A stretch of DNA of 64,000 bases from Anaerostipes hadrus ATCC 29173 = JCM 17467 (GCF_030296915.1 NZ_AP028031.1:15001-79000); one strand, 5' to 3'; positions 17,445 through 26,711 are shown, counted from the first letter of the stretch. A program made the numbers and translations. Notes: generated by a model from the letters alone, not told the origin.

Positions 17445-19570
17445 TATTAGGACATACAATAAAAGATTATAAAAGAGAAAATCTGTTGAATGATGTGATC
17501 ACAGGAATCATCATCATGGCAGTATCGATTCCAATTTCTATGGGATATTCCCAGATTGCCGGATTACCTGCGGTTTATGGGCTATATGGGTCTGTATTTC
17601 CGATCATTTTATTTGCATTATTTTCTACATCTCCGCAGTTCATCTTTGGAGTGGATGCGGCACCAGCAGCGTTGGTTGGATCAGCACTTCTTGGGATGAA
17701 TATACAAAGTGGTTCCAAAGAAGCACTTGCAGTTGTGCCAGTGATCACATTTTTTGTGGCATTGTGGCTGCTCGCATTTTATCTGATGCATGCAGGAAAA
17801 CTTGTAAATTATATTTCAGCACCAGTTATGGGTGGATTTATTACAGGAATCTGTTCGACGATCATTTTGATGCAAGTGCCGAAATTAATGGGAGGAACAG
17901 CAGGAACTGGAGAATTATTAGAACTGTTAGAGCATATAGAAAAAACAGCAGAACAGATCAATCTTCCATCATTGATCTTAGGAATCCTATCATTAGTCAT
18001 CTTGTTGGCAGCGAAAAAGATCATGCCGAAATTCCCAATGGCAGTTGTGATGATGGTAGCAGGAGCTGTTTTGACGCAGGTTCTGCCAATGAAAGAATGG
18101 GGAATTAAGACATTAGATGCCGTAGCACCAGGACTTCCAAAATGGAGTTTTCCAAATCTTATGTTAATTCCAATGGATGAAGTGGTGACGATCAGTTTGT
18201 CGGTAGCGGTCGTTATTATGGCGGAAACACTTCTTGCAGAGAATAATTTTGCACAGAAAAATGGATATCGTATCAATGATAATCAAGAATTACTAGCATT
18301 TGCAGTTGGAAATCTTGTGGCAGCATTGACTGGATGCTGTCCGATCAACGGATCTGTTTCAAGAACGGCGATGGGAGAACAATATCAGGGAAAAACACAG
18401 TTAATGAGTATTGTTGCAGGATTATCTATGATCCTATTATTGTTATTTGGAACAGGATTTATTGGATATCTGCCAGTTCCGGTATTGACGGCGATCGTAA
18501 TTTCCGCACTTCTGGGAGCGACAGAATTTGAACTGGCGGTAAAACTGTGGAAAGTCAGCCGCACAGAATGTTTTATTTTCTGGGGTGCATTTATTGGGGT
18601 ATTGTTACTTGGAACGATCAATGGTGTATTGATCGGAATTATCTTATCTTTTGCAGAAATGGTGATACGATCATCAAAACCAGCAAGTTGTTTTCTGGGA
18701 ATTCAGCCAGGACATAAGCATTTTCGTGATTTAGCTGAGAGTCGTCAGATTCACGAGATTGAAGGTGTGTTGATCTATCGTTTCAGCAGTAATTTGTTTT
18801 TTGCCAATGCAGGAGTGTTGCAGCAGGATATTGAGCAGGAACTTGAACGCAGAGGAAATATCAAAGCAGTGATCCTTGATGCCAGCGGAATTGGAAGTAT
18901 GGATATCACGGCAGCAGACCGCATTGAGATTCTTTATAAGTCATTGAAAGAGCAAGGAATAAGATTTTATATCACAGAGCATATCGCAGATTTAAATGAG
19001 CAGATGAGAAAGCTTGGAATCGGATATCTGATCGAAGAAGGATGTGTCAGAAGGACGATTTATATTGCGTTGAAAGATATGGGGATCAAACGTCCGTATC
19101 CATTAGAAGGCGGAGTTGATAATGAAGAACGCAGTGCATCAAGAAAGCGTGTAGATAACCGTATGCAGGAATTTGTCTGGGCATTTGGTTCTGACACGGA
19201 AGATCAGATTGAGAGGCAGATTACAAATCAGATTAAGCAGTTAAAGCAAAATGGAGATGTAGAAAAGCTGTTACATGGAAGCTGGTCACATATGGAAGCT
19301 TTTGACGAAGATGAATGGTTAGAACATCTGGAAGAACATCTAAAAGAAATCGTAAATATTTCTGGAAAAGATGAAAGAACTCTGGCGGCACGTTTTGAGG
19401 AACATCGAAGGGAAATTCATGAACGTATTATGAAAGAACATCCAGAACTTGCACAGAGATTTAAAGAGCGAAGACATCGTTTGGATGAACATTTGAAAGA
19501 ACGACGGCCGGAAGTTTATGATCTGGTTGTCAGTTTGAGAGAATTAGAGAAACGAAAAGATATGGAATAA
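17441..19570 (+). CDS. SulP-family anion transporter with STAS domain and charged C-terminal extension
   Basis: A 709-aa SLC26/SulP transporter. It has 10-14 hydrophobic segments from about residue 15 to 405, with the AVSIPISMGYSQIAGLPA motif in the first helices. A STAS domain follows at about residues 430-545 (VILDASGIGSMDITAADRIEIL). Sulfate, bicarbonate or organic anions are typical substrates. After the STAS domain come roughly 150 residues very rich in Glu, Arg, His and Lys, probably helical, that normal SulP proteins lack. The ATG overlaps the stop of the aminotransferase gene, tying transport to that enzyme. Confidence 0.88.
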   Translation: MILGHTIKDYKRENLLNDVITGIIIMAVSIPISMGYSQIAGLPAVYGLYGSVFPIILFALFSTSPQFIFGVDAAPAALVGSALLGMNIQSGSKEALAVVPVITFFVALWLLAFYLMHAGKLVNYISAPVMGGFITGICSTIILMQVPKLMGGTAGTGELLELLEHIEKTAEQINLPSLILGILSLVILLAAKKIMPKFPMAVVMMVAGAVLTQVLPMKEWGIKTLDAVAPGLPKWSFPNLMLIPMDEVVTISLSVAVVIMAETLLAENNFAQKNGYRINDNQELLAFAVGNLVAALTGCCPINGSVSRTAMGEQYQGKTQLMSIVAGLSMILLLLFGTGFIGYLPVPVLTAIVISALLGATEFELAVKLWKVSRTECFIFWGAFIGVLLLGTINGVLIGIILSFAEMVIRSSKPASCFLGIQPGHKHFRDLAESRQIHEIEGVLIYRFSSNLFFANAGVLQQDIEQELERRGNIKAVILDASGIGSMDITAADRIEILYKSLKEQGIRFYITEHIADLNEQMRKLGIGYLIEEGCVRRTIYIALKDMGIKRPYPLEGGVDNEERSASRKRVDNRMQEFVWAFGSDTEDQIERQITNQIKQLKQNGDVEKLLHGSWSHMEAFDEDEWLEHLEEHLKEIVNISGKDERTLAARFEEHRREIHERIMKEHPELAQRFKERRHRLDEHLKERRPEVYDLVVSLRELEKRKDME

Positions 19571-19577
19571 AAAAGAT

Positions 19578-19617
19578 GAGTGCTATCAGTAGTAGATGCT
19601 GATAACACTCGTTTTTT
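19578..19617 (+). terminator. Terminator after the SulP gene
   Basis: Stem GAGTGCTATCAG/CTGATAACACTC (one C-A mismatch) followed by a T run. Confidence 0.85.
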
Positions 19618-19690
19618 GTGTATGCTGATTTTTATAATGCAATCTAAATTTATTTATGTCAAAATTATATCATAAATATATCGGGAAAAG

Positions 19691-20224
19691 TTAAAAATAA
19701 GAGATGAATACAGAGATAAAAGTACCAACAAAAACGGCAAGCAATGCCCCAGTCAATGTATATCGAATCTTTTTTATTCCAACCACAGAATAATACACGG
19801 ATAATGTATAAAAACAAGTTTCTGTTGAACTAAGGATCACAGAAGACATAAATCCAGCCAAAGAATCCGCCCCGGAAGTTTTATAAATATCAAGCAGGAA
19901 TCCAGTTGCAGCGGAAGAAGAAAAAAGTTTTGCAAAGATCACGGGTAAAACTTCTTTAGGAATCTTTAATAGTTTTCCTATAGGAGTCAGAAAACGAACA
20001 ATCAGATCCAAGGCTCCAGAAGAACGAAAGATTTGAATCGCAAAAAACAAAGCGATCAGAGTTGGGGCAATCTCAAGAACAATTTTAAATCCATCCATGA
20101 CACCTTCAAGAAAAGGGGTATAGATATCCTTACGCTTTAGGGTTCCATATAAAACAAGTGTAAATATGAATAAAGGAATGACAAGATTTGCAAGAAATGT
20201 GATCATCGTTTTCGGTCCTTCCAT
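19691..20224 (-). CDS. spmB: Spore maturation protein B
   Basis: A 177-aa membrane protein with the nucleoside-recognition (Gate) domain. SpmA and SpmB together are needed for proper spore core dehydration in Bacillus. Several hydrophobic helices and the FFAIQIFRSSGALD and SSAATGFLLDIY segments fit the family. It overlaps spmA by 22 nt, so the pair is one unit. Presence of the pair indicates a spore former. Confidence 0.9.
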   Translation of the reverse strand: MEGPKTMITFLANLVIPLFIFTLVLYGTLKRKDIYTPFLEGVMDGFKIVLEIAPTLIALFFAIQIFRSSGALDLIVRFLTPIGKLLKIPKEVLPVIFAKLFSSSAATGFLLDIYKTSGADSLAGFMSSVILSSTETCFYTLSVYYSVVGIKKIRYTLTGALLAVFVGTFISVFISYF

Positions 20225-20775
20225 TTGATATAGATAACAGCAACGATCGTGGAACCTAAAGTAGCGATAAGTCCTGGAATTAAGATCTTAGATGGATTGA
20301 TAGAGCCGTATTGGCTTCGGTAGGCAATGATATTGATCGGAATCAATTGCAGAGATGATATATTAAGAATTAGGAACGAACACATTTCATTTGTTGCGGT
20401 GTTTTTGTTAGGGTTATCTTTTTGTAATTCTTCCATAGCTTTTAATCCGGAAGGAGTTGCAGCCCAACCAAGACCTAATATATTTGCGACAATATTTGTA
20501 CTGATATATTCTTTCGCTTTTTGATTCTTCAGATTTGGAAATAAAAAAGTCAGAAAAGGGGTTAACAGCTTTTGAAGTTGTGTAGTAATTCCAAGAGACA
20601 GTGCAATGTTCATGAGTCCAGACCATAACCCAACAATTCCAAACATTAGAATACAGAGTTCCACAGCCTCTTTGGAAGAAGAAAGAATGGTATCAGAAAG
20701 TGTTGTGATCTTTCCATTAAAACTGCTGACAATGAGTCCTGCAAGGATCATAAAACACCAGATCTTATTCATCAT
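20203..20775 (-). CDS. spmA: Spore maturation protein A
   Basis: A 190-aa membrane protein, partner of SpmB. The Gate domain contains GLWSGLMNIA and NILGLGWAATPSGLKAM, typical of SpmA. It is divergent from the tRNA-Gly gene upstream. A sporulation sigma-factor promoter is expected, but I could not fix one with confidence in the AT-rich 20776-20840 stretch. Confidence 0.9.
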   Translation of the reverse strand: MMNKIWCFMILAGLIVSSFNGKITTLSDTILSSSKEAVELCILMFGIVGLWSGLMNIALSLGITTQLQKLLTPFLTFLFPNLKNQKAKEYISTNIVANILGLGWAATPSGLKAMEELQKDNPNKNTATNEMCSFLILNISSLQLIPINIIAYRSQYGSINPSKILIPGLIATLGSTIVAVIYIKWKDRKR

Positions 20776-20841
20776 AAAATATACCCCAAAACCCCTTTAT
20801 CATAAGATATTCAAAAAAATGAAAAAAATTCAAAAAAACAC

Positions 20842-20870
20842 TTGCAATTTATAAAAAGTGGTGGTATAGT
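20842..20870 (+). promoter_or_regulatory. SigA promoter of tRNA-Gly
   Basis: -35 TTGCAA (20842-20847), 17-nt spacer, -10 TATAGT (20865-20870). Confidence 0.85.
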
Positions 20871-20913
20871 ATTACTTGTCGCTGAGGAAAACACAACACA
20901 GCGAACAAGATAT

Positions 20914-20984
20914 GCGGGTGTAGTTCAATGGTAGAACTCCAGCCTTCCAAGCTGATCACGTGGGTTCGATTCCCATCACCCGCT
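20914..20984 (+). tRNA. tRNA-Gly (anticodon TCC)
   Basis: A 71-nt cloverleaf. The acceptor stem GCGGGTG pairs with CACCCGC and the anticodon loop is CTTCCAA. No CCA is encoded. It is a single-gene transcript with its own promoter and terminator. Confidence 0.97.
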
Positions 20985-20996
20985 TGGTATTTATTT

Positions 20997-21028
20997 AAGG
21001 ATATATTCGAGAGGATATATCCTTTTTT
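20997..21028 (+). terminator. Terminator after tRNA-Gly
   Basis: Stem AAGGATATAT/ATATATCCTT (20997-21006 with 21015-21024) followed by a T run. Confidence 0.88.
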
Positions 21029-21077
21029 TCATTTTACAGGAAAGAACTATAAACAATAGCTAGATATGAGGGAAAAT

Positions 21078-22025
21078 ATGATAGAAGAAGAAAAGAATCA
21101 GTTTGCAGTTCTGATCGATGCAGATAATATCAGTCCTAAATACGCACCGATCATTTTTCAGGAGCTGGAAGCCTACGGATTTCCGTCTTGTCGAAGAATT
21201 TATGGGAACTGGTCCAAAGCAAATGGATGGAATGAAGAGTTGTTATTAGAATATTCTATTATTCCTGTGCAACAATTTTCTTATACTTCAGGTAAAAATG
21301 CAACAGACATGGCAATGGTCATTGATGCAATGGATCTGTTATATGGAAAGAAAGTAGACGGATTCTGCATTGTTACGAGTGACAGTGATTTTACAAGACT
21401 TGCAATGAGACTTCGAGAAGAACATATGTATGTGATCGGAATGGGAGAATCAAAGACACCTGTGGCACTGACAAGAGCATGTAATAAATTTATCCATCTA
21501 AATCTGATTTATGAAGCGGACAGAGGTAAAGAAGAGGATATGGAAAGTGATGAAATAGAGAATGTTACATCACTGGATGAGATTTCATATACGATTGCAG
21601 ATATTATCAGTGAAAATGGGAATGCACCAGTAGATTTAGGGAAGATTGGAAATCGATTAAATGCAAAATATTCAGATTTTGATGTGCGAAATTATGGATA
21701 TACAAAGTTGAGTGTTTTAATTGATGAAGAGATGGATAATTTTATGCTTGTGCAGGAAGATACAAACTGTTATGTTGAATTTAAAGAACTGACAAGCAGA
21801 GAAACGATTGAAGAAGAAGTAATTCATTTTGTAAAGAAAAATGGTGGATCTTTAGATAATCTTTCTGCGGTAACGTTAGAATTAAAAGATAAACACAGCG
21901 GATTTAATATCAAAGACTATGGTTACAGCCGTATGTCAAGTTTCTTACGAAGCATCCGTTGTCTTACGGTCAACGGAAATACAGTCAGATTAAAGAAACG
22001 AAGAGAAAAGGGAGAGAGACGATGA
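21078..22025 (+). CDS. NYN-domain (PIN-like) protein with two OST-HTH/LOTUS domains
   Basis: A 315-aa putative RNA-processing protein. The N-terminal NYN domain (about residues 8-145) has acidic motifs in VLIDADNIS, GKNATDMAM and TSDSDFTRL, the likely metal-binding set of a PIN-type nuclease. Two tandem OST-HTH/LOTUS domains follow (about 165-235 and 245-310), each with a DYGY/NYGY motif, which in other proteins bind RNA. ATG 21078 follows GAGGG. An ATG 12 nt upstream lacks spacing to any site. The stop overlaps the tatD start (ATGA). Substrate unknown. Confidence 0.85.
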   Translation: MIEEEKNQFAVLIDADNISPKYAPIIFQELEAYGFPSCRRIYGNWSKANGWNEELLLEYSIIPVQQFSYTSGKNATDMAMVIDAMDLLYGKKVDGFCIVTSDSDFTRLAMRLREEHMYVIGMGESKTPVALTRACNKFIHLNLIYEADRGKEEDMESDEIENVTSLDEISYTIADIISENGNAPVDLGKIGNRLNAKYSDFDVRNYGYTKLSVLIDEEMDNFMLVQEDTNCYVEFKELTSRETIEEEVIHFVKKNGGSLDNLSAVTLELKDKHSGFNIKDYGYSRMSSFLRSIRCLTVNGNTVRLKKRREKGERR

Positions 22026-22795
22026 TATTTGATACACATGCACATTATGATGACAAACAGTTTGATCAAGACAGAGAAGAATTGTTAGCATCTATGAAGG
22101 ACAATGGAATCGGAACGATCGTTGATGTAGGATCAAATATGGAAACGTCTACATGGATCGTAGAAGCAGTGACACGATATCCGATGATGTATGGAGCAGT
22201 CGGCGTTCATCCAAGTGATACGGCAGAGTTGAAAGAGTCAGATATCGATACACTAAAGAAATATGCAGCAATGGATCGAATTCTTGCGATCGGAGAGATC
22301 GGGCTTGATTATTACTGGGATGAACCAGAACGCAGCATTCAGAAGAAATGGTTTGAAGCACAGATCGAACTTGCAAGAGATGTAAAATTACCGATCATTA
22401 TTCATAGCAGGGACGCAGCAAAGGATACTTATGATATAATGAAAGCGTTACATGCAGAAGAAATCGGCGGGGTGGTTCACTGTTTTTCTTATTCAAAAGA
22501 GATGGCAAGGCAATTCCTTGATATGGGATTTTATATTGGAATCGGTGGCGTTGTAACATTTAAGAATGCAAAGACATTAAAGGAAGTTGCAGCTTATACA
22601 CCGTTAGACAGAATCGTATTAGAGACAGACTGCCCATATCTGTCACCAGAACCCAATAGAGGCAAGAGAAATTCTTCACTAAATTTAAATTATGTAGCAG
22701 AAGCGCTCAGTCAGATCAAAGGGATCAACAAGGAAGAACTGATCGCAGTCACTGAAGAAAATGCAAGACAATTGTATCGTATGAAAGAGGTATAA
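22022..22795 (+). CDS. tatD: TatD-family metal-dependent DNase
   Basis: A 257-aa TIM-barrel amidohydrolase-type nuclease. FDTHAHYDD at the start supplies the first metal ligands. GEIGLDYYWD, IIHSRDA, VVHCFSY and ETDCPYL are the remaining signature motifs. The start is ATG 22022, overlapping the NYN gene by 4 nt. The longer frame from 21959 only reads through that gene. rsmA follows after 3 nt. The Bacillus order tatD-rnmV-rsmA is kept without rnmV. Confidence 0.94.
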   Translation: MIFDTHAHYDDKQFDQDREELLASMKDNGIGTIVDVGSNMETSTWIVEAVTRYPMMYGAVGVHPSDTAELKESDIDTLKKYAAMDRILAIGEIGLDYYWDEPERSIQKKWFEAQIELARDVKLPIIIHSRDAAKDTYDIMKALHAEEIGGVVHCFSYSKEMARQFLDMGFYIGIGGVVTFKNAKTLKEVAAYTPLDRIVLETDCPYLSPEPNRGKRNSSLNLNYVAEALSQIKGINKEELIAVTEENARQLYRMKEV

Positions 22796-22798
22796 AGA

Positions 22799-23656
22799 GT
22801 GAAACTTGGAAATCCAAAAAATACAATAGAAGTAATTCAGAAATATGATTTTGATTTTCAGAAAAAGTTTGGACAGAACTTTCTGATTGATGAACGTGTT
22901 CTTGAGAAGATCATTTCTGCAGCAGAAGTGAACAAAGATGATTTCGTGTTAGAGATCGGACCAGGAATTGGAACAATGACGCAGTATCTTGCAGAAAATG
23001 CGAGAGAGGTCATGGCAGTTGAGATTGATAAGAATCTGATTCCGATTCTTTCAGACACATTAAGTGCATATGATAACGTGTCCATTTTGAATGCAGATAT
23101 TTTGAAAGTCGATATTGCAAAGATCGTAGAAGAGAAAAATGGTGGGAAACCAGTGAAGGTTGTGGCGAATCTCCCATATTACATTACAACTCCGATCATC
23201 ATGGGATTGTTTGAAAGTCATGTGCCGATCGACAGTATTACTGTCATGGTACAGAAAGAAGTTGCAGACCGTATGCAGTCAGGTCCGGGAACAAAAGACT
23301 ATGGTGCATTATCACTCGCAGTGCAGTACTATGCAGAACCATATGTGGTAGCGAATGTGCCGCCAAACTGCTTTATGCCAAGACCAAAAGTTGGATCTGC
23401 AGTCATCCGTCTTACGAAATACAAAGACGCACCGATCAAGGTTACAAATGAGAAATTATTATTCCAGTTAATTCGTGCATCTTTTAACCAGAGAAGAAAA
23501 ACTCTCCAGAATGGAATTAAAAATTTCGGAGGCTTAAACTTCTCCAAAGAACAGGTAGCACAGGCATTAGAAGAGATGGAATTACCTGCATCTGTTCGTG
23601 GAGAAGCATTAACCTTAGAACAGTTTGCACAGTTAAGTAACATCTTAGACCGGTAA
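22799..23656 (+). CDS. rsmA: 16S rRNA A1518/A1519 N6-dimethyltransferase
   Basis: KsgA-type enzyme, 285 aa, dimethylating two adjacent adenines in 16S helix 45. KFGQNFLID, EIGPGIGTMTQ (SAM motif I) and VANLPYYITTP (NLPY catalytic motif) are diagnostic. The start is GTG 22799 just after the tatD stop, behind AAGAGG. The 3' end overlaps the convergent DUF6128-like gene by 12 nt. Confidence 0.96.
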   Translation: MKLGNPKNTIEVIQKYDFDFQKKFGQNFLIDERVLEKIISAAEVNKDDFVLEIGPGIGTMTQYLAENAREVMAVEIDKNLIPILSDTLSAYDNVSILNADILKVDIAKIVEEKNGGKPVKVVANLPYYITTPIIMGLFESHVPIDSITVMVQKEVADRMQSGPGTKDYGALSLAVQYYAEPYVVANVPPNCFMPRPKVGSAVIRLTKYKDAPIKVTNEKLLFQLIRASFNQRRKTLQNGIKNFGGLNFSKEQVAQALEEMELPASVRGEALTLEQFAQLSNILDR

Positions 23657-24544
23657 GATAAAATAACCAAAATTTCCAGTTTTATGTGGTTTTAGCGGCA
23701 CCGTGATAAAAGTCTTAAAACCAAATAAACGGGAGATAAAAGCTTTTTCGTTATCAAAGATTCCAGGAATTCCAAGATAACGTTGGCCGCTGTCTTGATC
23801 TTTCGCGAGCATTAAGTGGCCGAAATTCCCATAATTTAAAAGGAGAAAACCATTTGTCTTTATGTTGTTATCAAGATCAGGAATCTGATCAAGATCTTCT
23901 AGTCCGATCTTAATGCTAGGATCAAGGCTATAAGAAGGAGGCATGGGCAAGGTGGGATACTCCTTCCAGTCGAAGTCCTTTGGTGGATTTGGATGTGTGA
24001 ATTCTTTCGCATCCTTTTCTAATTGAAGGGCTTCAATGTATTCTGAGAGACTGGATGTAGGAGAAGCTTCAGTTTCAGAAAGTGTTTCGGTTTCAGGCGA
24101 AGGTTCTGGAGGTACCGTTTTTTCAGTATTCTCATTTTTATTTTCAGCAGACTCCACAGGTACAAAACTTCGTATAATGATCGGATGATCTTTCCACTGC
24201 GATCCAAAGAAATGATCATTCGAATAATACAGCAAGAATCCATCCATTTTATCAAAATCATCGATCAAAGGATATGTGTTTTTAAATTCAATGATCGCAT
24301 CAGTTCGCTTGACCGTATCAAGATAAATCCCATTCATAGCACCCTGATGAAAATAATAAAAATAAATTTTGTATTCCAATGCCTGATCATTTGTTTTTAC
24401 ATGGAAATAAACCCTCAGACGGTTTTGGCGTTTTTCTATTTTGGCAAAACCGACATTGGAACCCTTGATTCCATGGTGATATTCATACAGATAAGATACA
24501 ATACGTTGATAATCTGACAATCGTGTACTCTCTTTTTGCTTCAT
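23645..24544 (-). CDS. Conserved hypothetical protein, DUF6128-like C-terminal domain
   Basis: A 299-aa soluble protein. The N-terminal half (about 1-130) looks like a beta-rich domain. A linker rich in Pro, Glu, Ser and Thr spans about 135-170. The C-terminal part (about 225-299) resembles the Lachnospiraceae-specific DUF6128 pattern: NGFLLLNYGNFGHLML, RYLGIPGIFDNE, FGFKTF. No catalytic motif, signal peptide or membrane segment is seen. The function is unknown. It is convergent with rsmA and divergent from tadA. Confidence 0.7.
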   Translation of the reverse strand: MKQKESTRLSDYQRIVSYLYEYHHGIKGSNVGFAKIEKRQNRLRVYFHVKTNDQALEYKIYFYYFHQGAMNGIYLDTVKRTDAIIEFKNTYPLIDDFDKMDGFLLYYSNDHFFGSQWKDHPIIIRSFVPVESAENKNENTEKTVPPEPSPETETLSETEASPTSSLSEYIEALQLEKDAKEFTHPNPPKDFDWKEYPTLPMPPSYSLDPSIKIGLEDLDQIPDLDNNIKTNGFLLLNYGNFGHLMLAKDQDSGQRYLGIPGIFDNEKAFISRLFGFKTFITVPLKPHKTGNFGYFILPV

Positions 24545-24595
24545 TCTATGTTATAATAAAGAAAAATATGACATAGATATAAGGGGTAAGAGTAA

Positions 24596-25081
24596 GTGAC
24601 ACAAGAAGAAAAATACATGAAAGAAGCAATCAAACAAGCGAAGAAAGCGGCAGCGATCGGAGATGTTCCGATCGGATGTGTGATCGTTGAAGATGACAAG
24701 ATCATTGCAAGAGCTTATAACCAGCGCAATAAGAAGAAGACAACATTGGCACATGCAGAACTTCTTGCGATTCAGAAAGCAAGTAAGAAAGTTAATGATT
24801 GGAGACTGGAAGATTGTACCATGTATATCACATTGGAACCATGTCAGATGTGCGCAGGAGCTATCGTACAGGCACGAATTCCCAAAGTTGTGATCGGAGC
24901 GATGAATCCAAAGGCGGGCTGTGCAGGATCTGTATTGAATATTTTACAGATTGACAAATTTAATCACCAAGTAGAGATAGAACGTGGTATATTAGAGGAA
25001 GAGTGCAGTCAGATGCTGTCTGATTTTTTTAAAGAATTAAGAAGAAGGAAGAAGGGGGACAAGGAACATGGAAAGGATTAA
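24596..25081 (+). CDS. tadA: tRNA adenosine-34 deaminase
   Basis: Converts A34 of tRNA-Arg(ACG) to inosine. The 161 residues contain the cytidine-deaminase-fold zinc motifs HAELLAI (catalytic Glu) and PCQMCAGA. The start is GTG 24596, 9 nt after AAGGGG. It overlaps the protease gene downstream by 14 nt. The proximity of tadA to the SRP RNA gene is also seen in Bacillus. Confidence 0.95.
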   Translation: MTQEEKYMKEAIKQAKKAAAIGDVPIGCVIVEDDKIIARAYNQRNKKKTTLAHAELLAIQKASKKVNDWRLEDCTMYITLEPCQMCAGAIVQARIPKVVIGAMNPKAGCAGSVLNILQIDKFNHQVEIERGILEEECSQMLSDFFKELRRRKKGDKEHGKD

Positions 25082-26702
25082 GAAGCTTATTGTAGTTATT
25101 TTATGTGTCGGCATGATAAGTTCTTTAAATATTTCTTTTATCTATGCCTCACAGTCTGATGGATATCATCCATTGAATATTAAGATTGAATCTCCAGATG
25201 TGCCAAAAACTGTAACGCCAAAGAGGAATGCCAGATCATTGGATTCATATTACAGTTCATCAGAACTTGGACAGGTAACATCAGTGAAAGATCAGGGAAA
25301 CACAGAATTATGCTGGGCGTTTGGGATTACATCGATGGGAGAAACTTCTCTGATCAAACAAGGAATCGCAAGTACGAATATAGATTTTTCGGAGAAACAT
25401 TTTGGATATTTTATGTACAATCGAAAAAACGATATATTAAATAATACCAAAGGGGACAAAACAAAAGTTTCAGGAGATTGGAGATATGCGGGCGGCAATT
25501 CACTGCTTGCAATGTTGTCGCTAACAGGATGGTATGGTCTTGCAAAAGAAAATATTGCACCATTTAATACAGGAAAATGGAGATTATCTGATTCTGTAGG
25601 ACAAAAAGACAGTGCAATTCTGAAGAATGGATTTTTCCTTGGAGATACACCGCAAGCAGCAGTAGTAAAATCCTATATCATAGGATATGGTTCCGTAGTT
25701 ATGGCGTACCATGCACCCGAAGAGACATGGGAAGAAACAGCCTATTACGGAAAGAATCATGAGGCATACAACTGCAATAGTGCCAGACAGGCAGCAAATC
25801 ATATTGTTGCGATCGTTGGATGGGATGATAGTTATAGCAGAGATAATTTTAACAGTGGATCCAGACCGTCCAGAGATGGAGCATGGATCGTAAAAAACAG
25901 TTGGGGAAATCAAGAAGGAAGTAACGGATATACCTATATTTCTTATGAAGATAAATCTCTTTGTGAATTTGTTGCAGGGCAATTTGTGAAAGCCTCAGAG
26001 TATAAATACAATTATTTCTATGATGGTTCAGCGAATCCTGGAATTTTAAAACTGAAAAAAGGACAAAAGTTCGCAAATGTATTTACAGCGAAAAAAGGAA
26101 GTGCAAAGAAGAAAGAACTGATCAAAGCAGTGAATCTGGTAACTTGGTCTGCAAATGTCAAATACAGTATACAGATTTATAGAAATCCTAAAGATGGAAG
26201 ACCAACAAGTGGAACAAAGATGTTAAAACGTCCGGTAACAGGAACGATCAGAGAGGCCGGAACGCATACGATCGATCTTTCAAGAAAAGCAGAGGTTCTG
26301 AGAGGAGACAAGTTTGCAGTTGTAGTAAAATTAAGATCTTCTGGTAAGATTGGTTTTGATGAAAATGATGATTATCACTGGGTATCTTTTGTTAATAAAA
26401 CAAAAAAAGGACAGAGTTATCTTTATGATCATAGAAAATGGAATGATCTGAACCCAGATCATGCAACGATGCGTTTAAAGGCATATACAGTAATGCAGCC
26501 AGTAAACAAGATTCATTTGAGATATTGTAAGGCGGATTCTAAAAATAAGAATCCAAAGGGAATCGTATTATATTACAAAGGAAAGCATTTAAAAAAGAAT
26601 AAAGATTACAAGATCGTCAAAAAAGAAGGTCACAAATATGTGATCGTAAAAGGAAGAGGAAGATATCGGGGAACGAAAAAAATTTATCTAAAAACCAAAT
26701 AA
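25068..26702 (+). CDS. Secreted papain-family (C1) cysteine protease
   Basis: 544 aa with an N-terminal signal peptide (about 1-27). The catalytic set is visible: Gln in VKDQG, Cys82 in TELCWAFG, His245 in ANHIVAIVGWDD and Asn277 in VKNSWGN. After the protease domain (about 65-305) comes a beta-rich domain (310-485) of the kind often found after gut clostridial C1 proteases. A basic tail rich in Lys (490-544) may help binding to the cell wall. The start lies inside the 3' end of tadA, an unusual coupling of an exported protein to a tRNA enzyme. The target is unknown. Confidence 0.87.
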   Translation: MERIKKLIVVILCVGMISSLNISFIYASQSDGYHPLNIKIESPDVPKTVTPKRNARSLDSYYSSSELGQVTSVKDQGNTELCWAFGITSMGETSLIKQGIASTNIDFSEKHFGYFMYNRKNDILNNTKGDKTKVSGDWRYAGGNSLLAMLSLTGWYGLAKENIAPFNTGKWRLSDSVGQKDSAILKNGFFLGDTPQAAVVKSYIIGYGSVVMAYHAPEETWEETAYYGKNHEAYNCNSARQAANHIVAIVGWDDSYSRDNFNSGSRPSRDGAWIVKNSWGNQEGSNGYTYISYEDKSLCEFVAGQFVKASEYKYNYFYDGSANPGILKLKKGQKFANVFTAKKGSAKKKELIKAVNLVTWSANVKYSIQIYRNPKDGRPTSGTKMLKRPVTGTIREAGTHTIDLSRKAEVLRGDKFAVVVKLRSSGKIGFDENDDYHWVSFVNKTKKGQSYLYDHRKWNDLNPDHATMRLKAYTVMQPVNKIHLRYCKADSKNKNPKGIVLYYKGKHLKKNKDYKIVKKEGHKYVIVKGRGRYRGTKKIYLKTK

Positions 26703-26711
26703 GAATAACTA

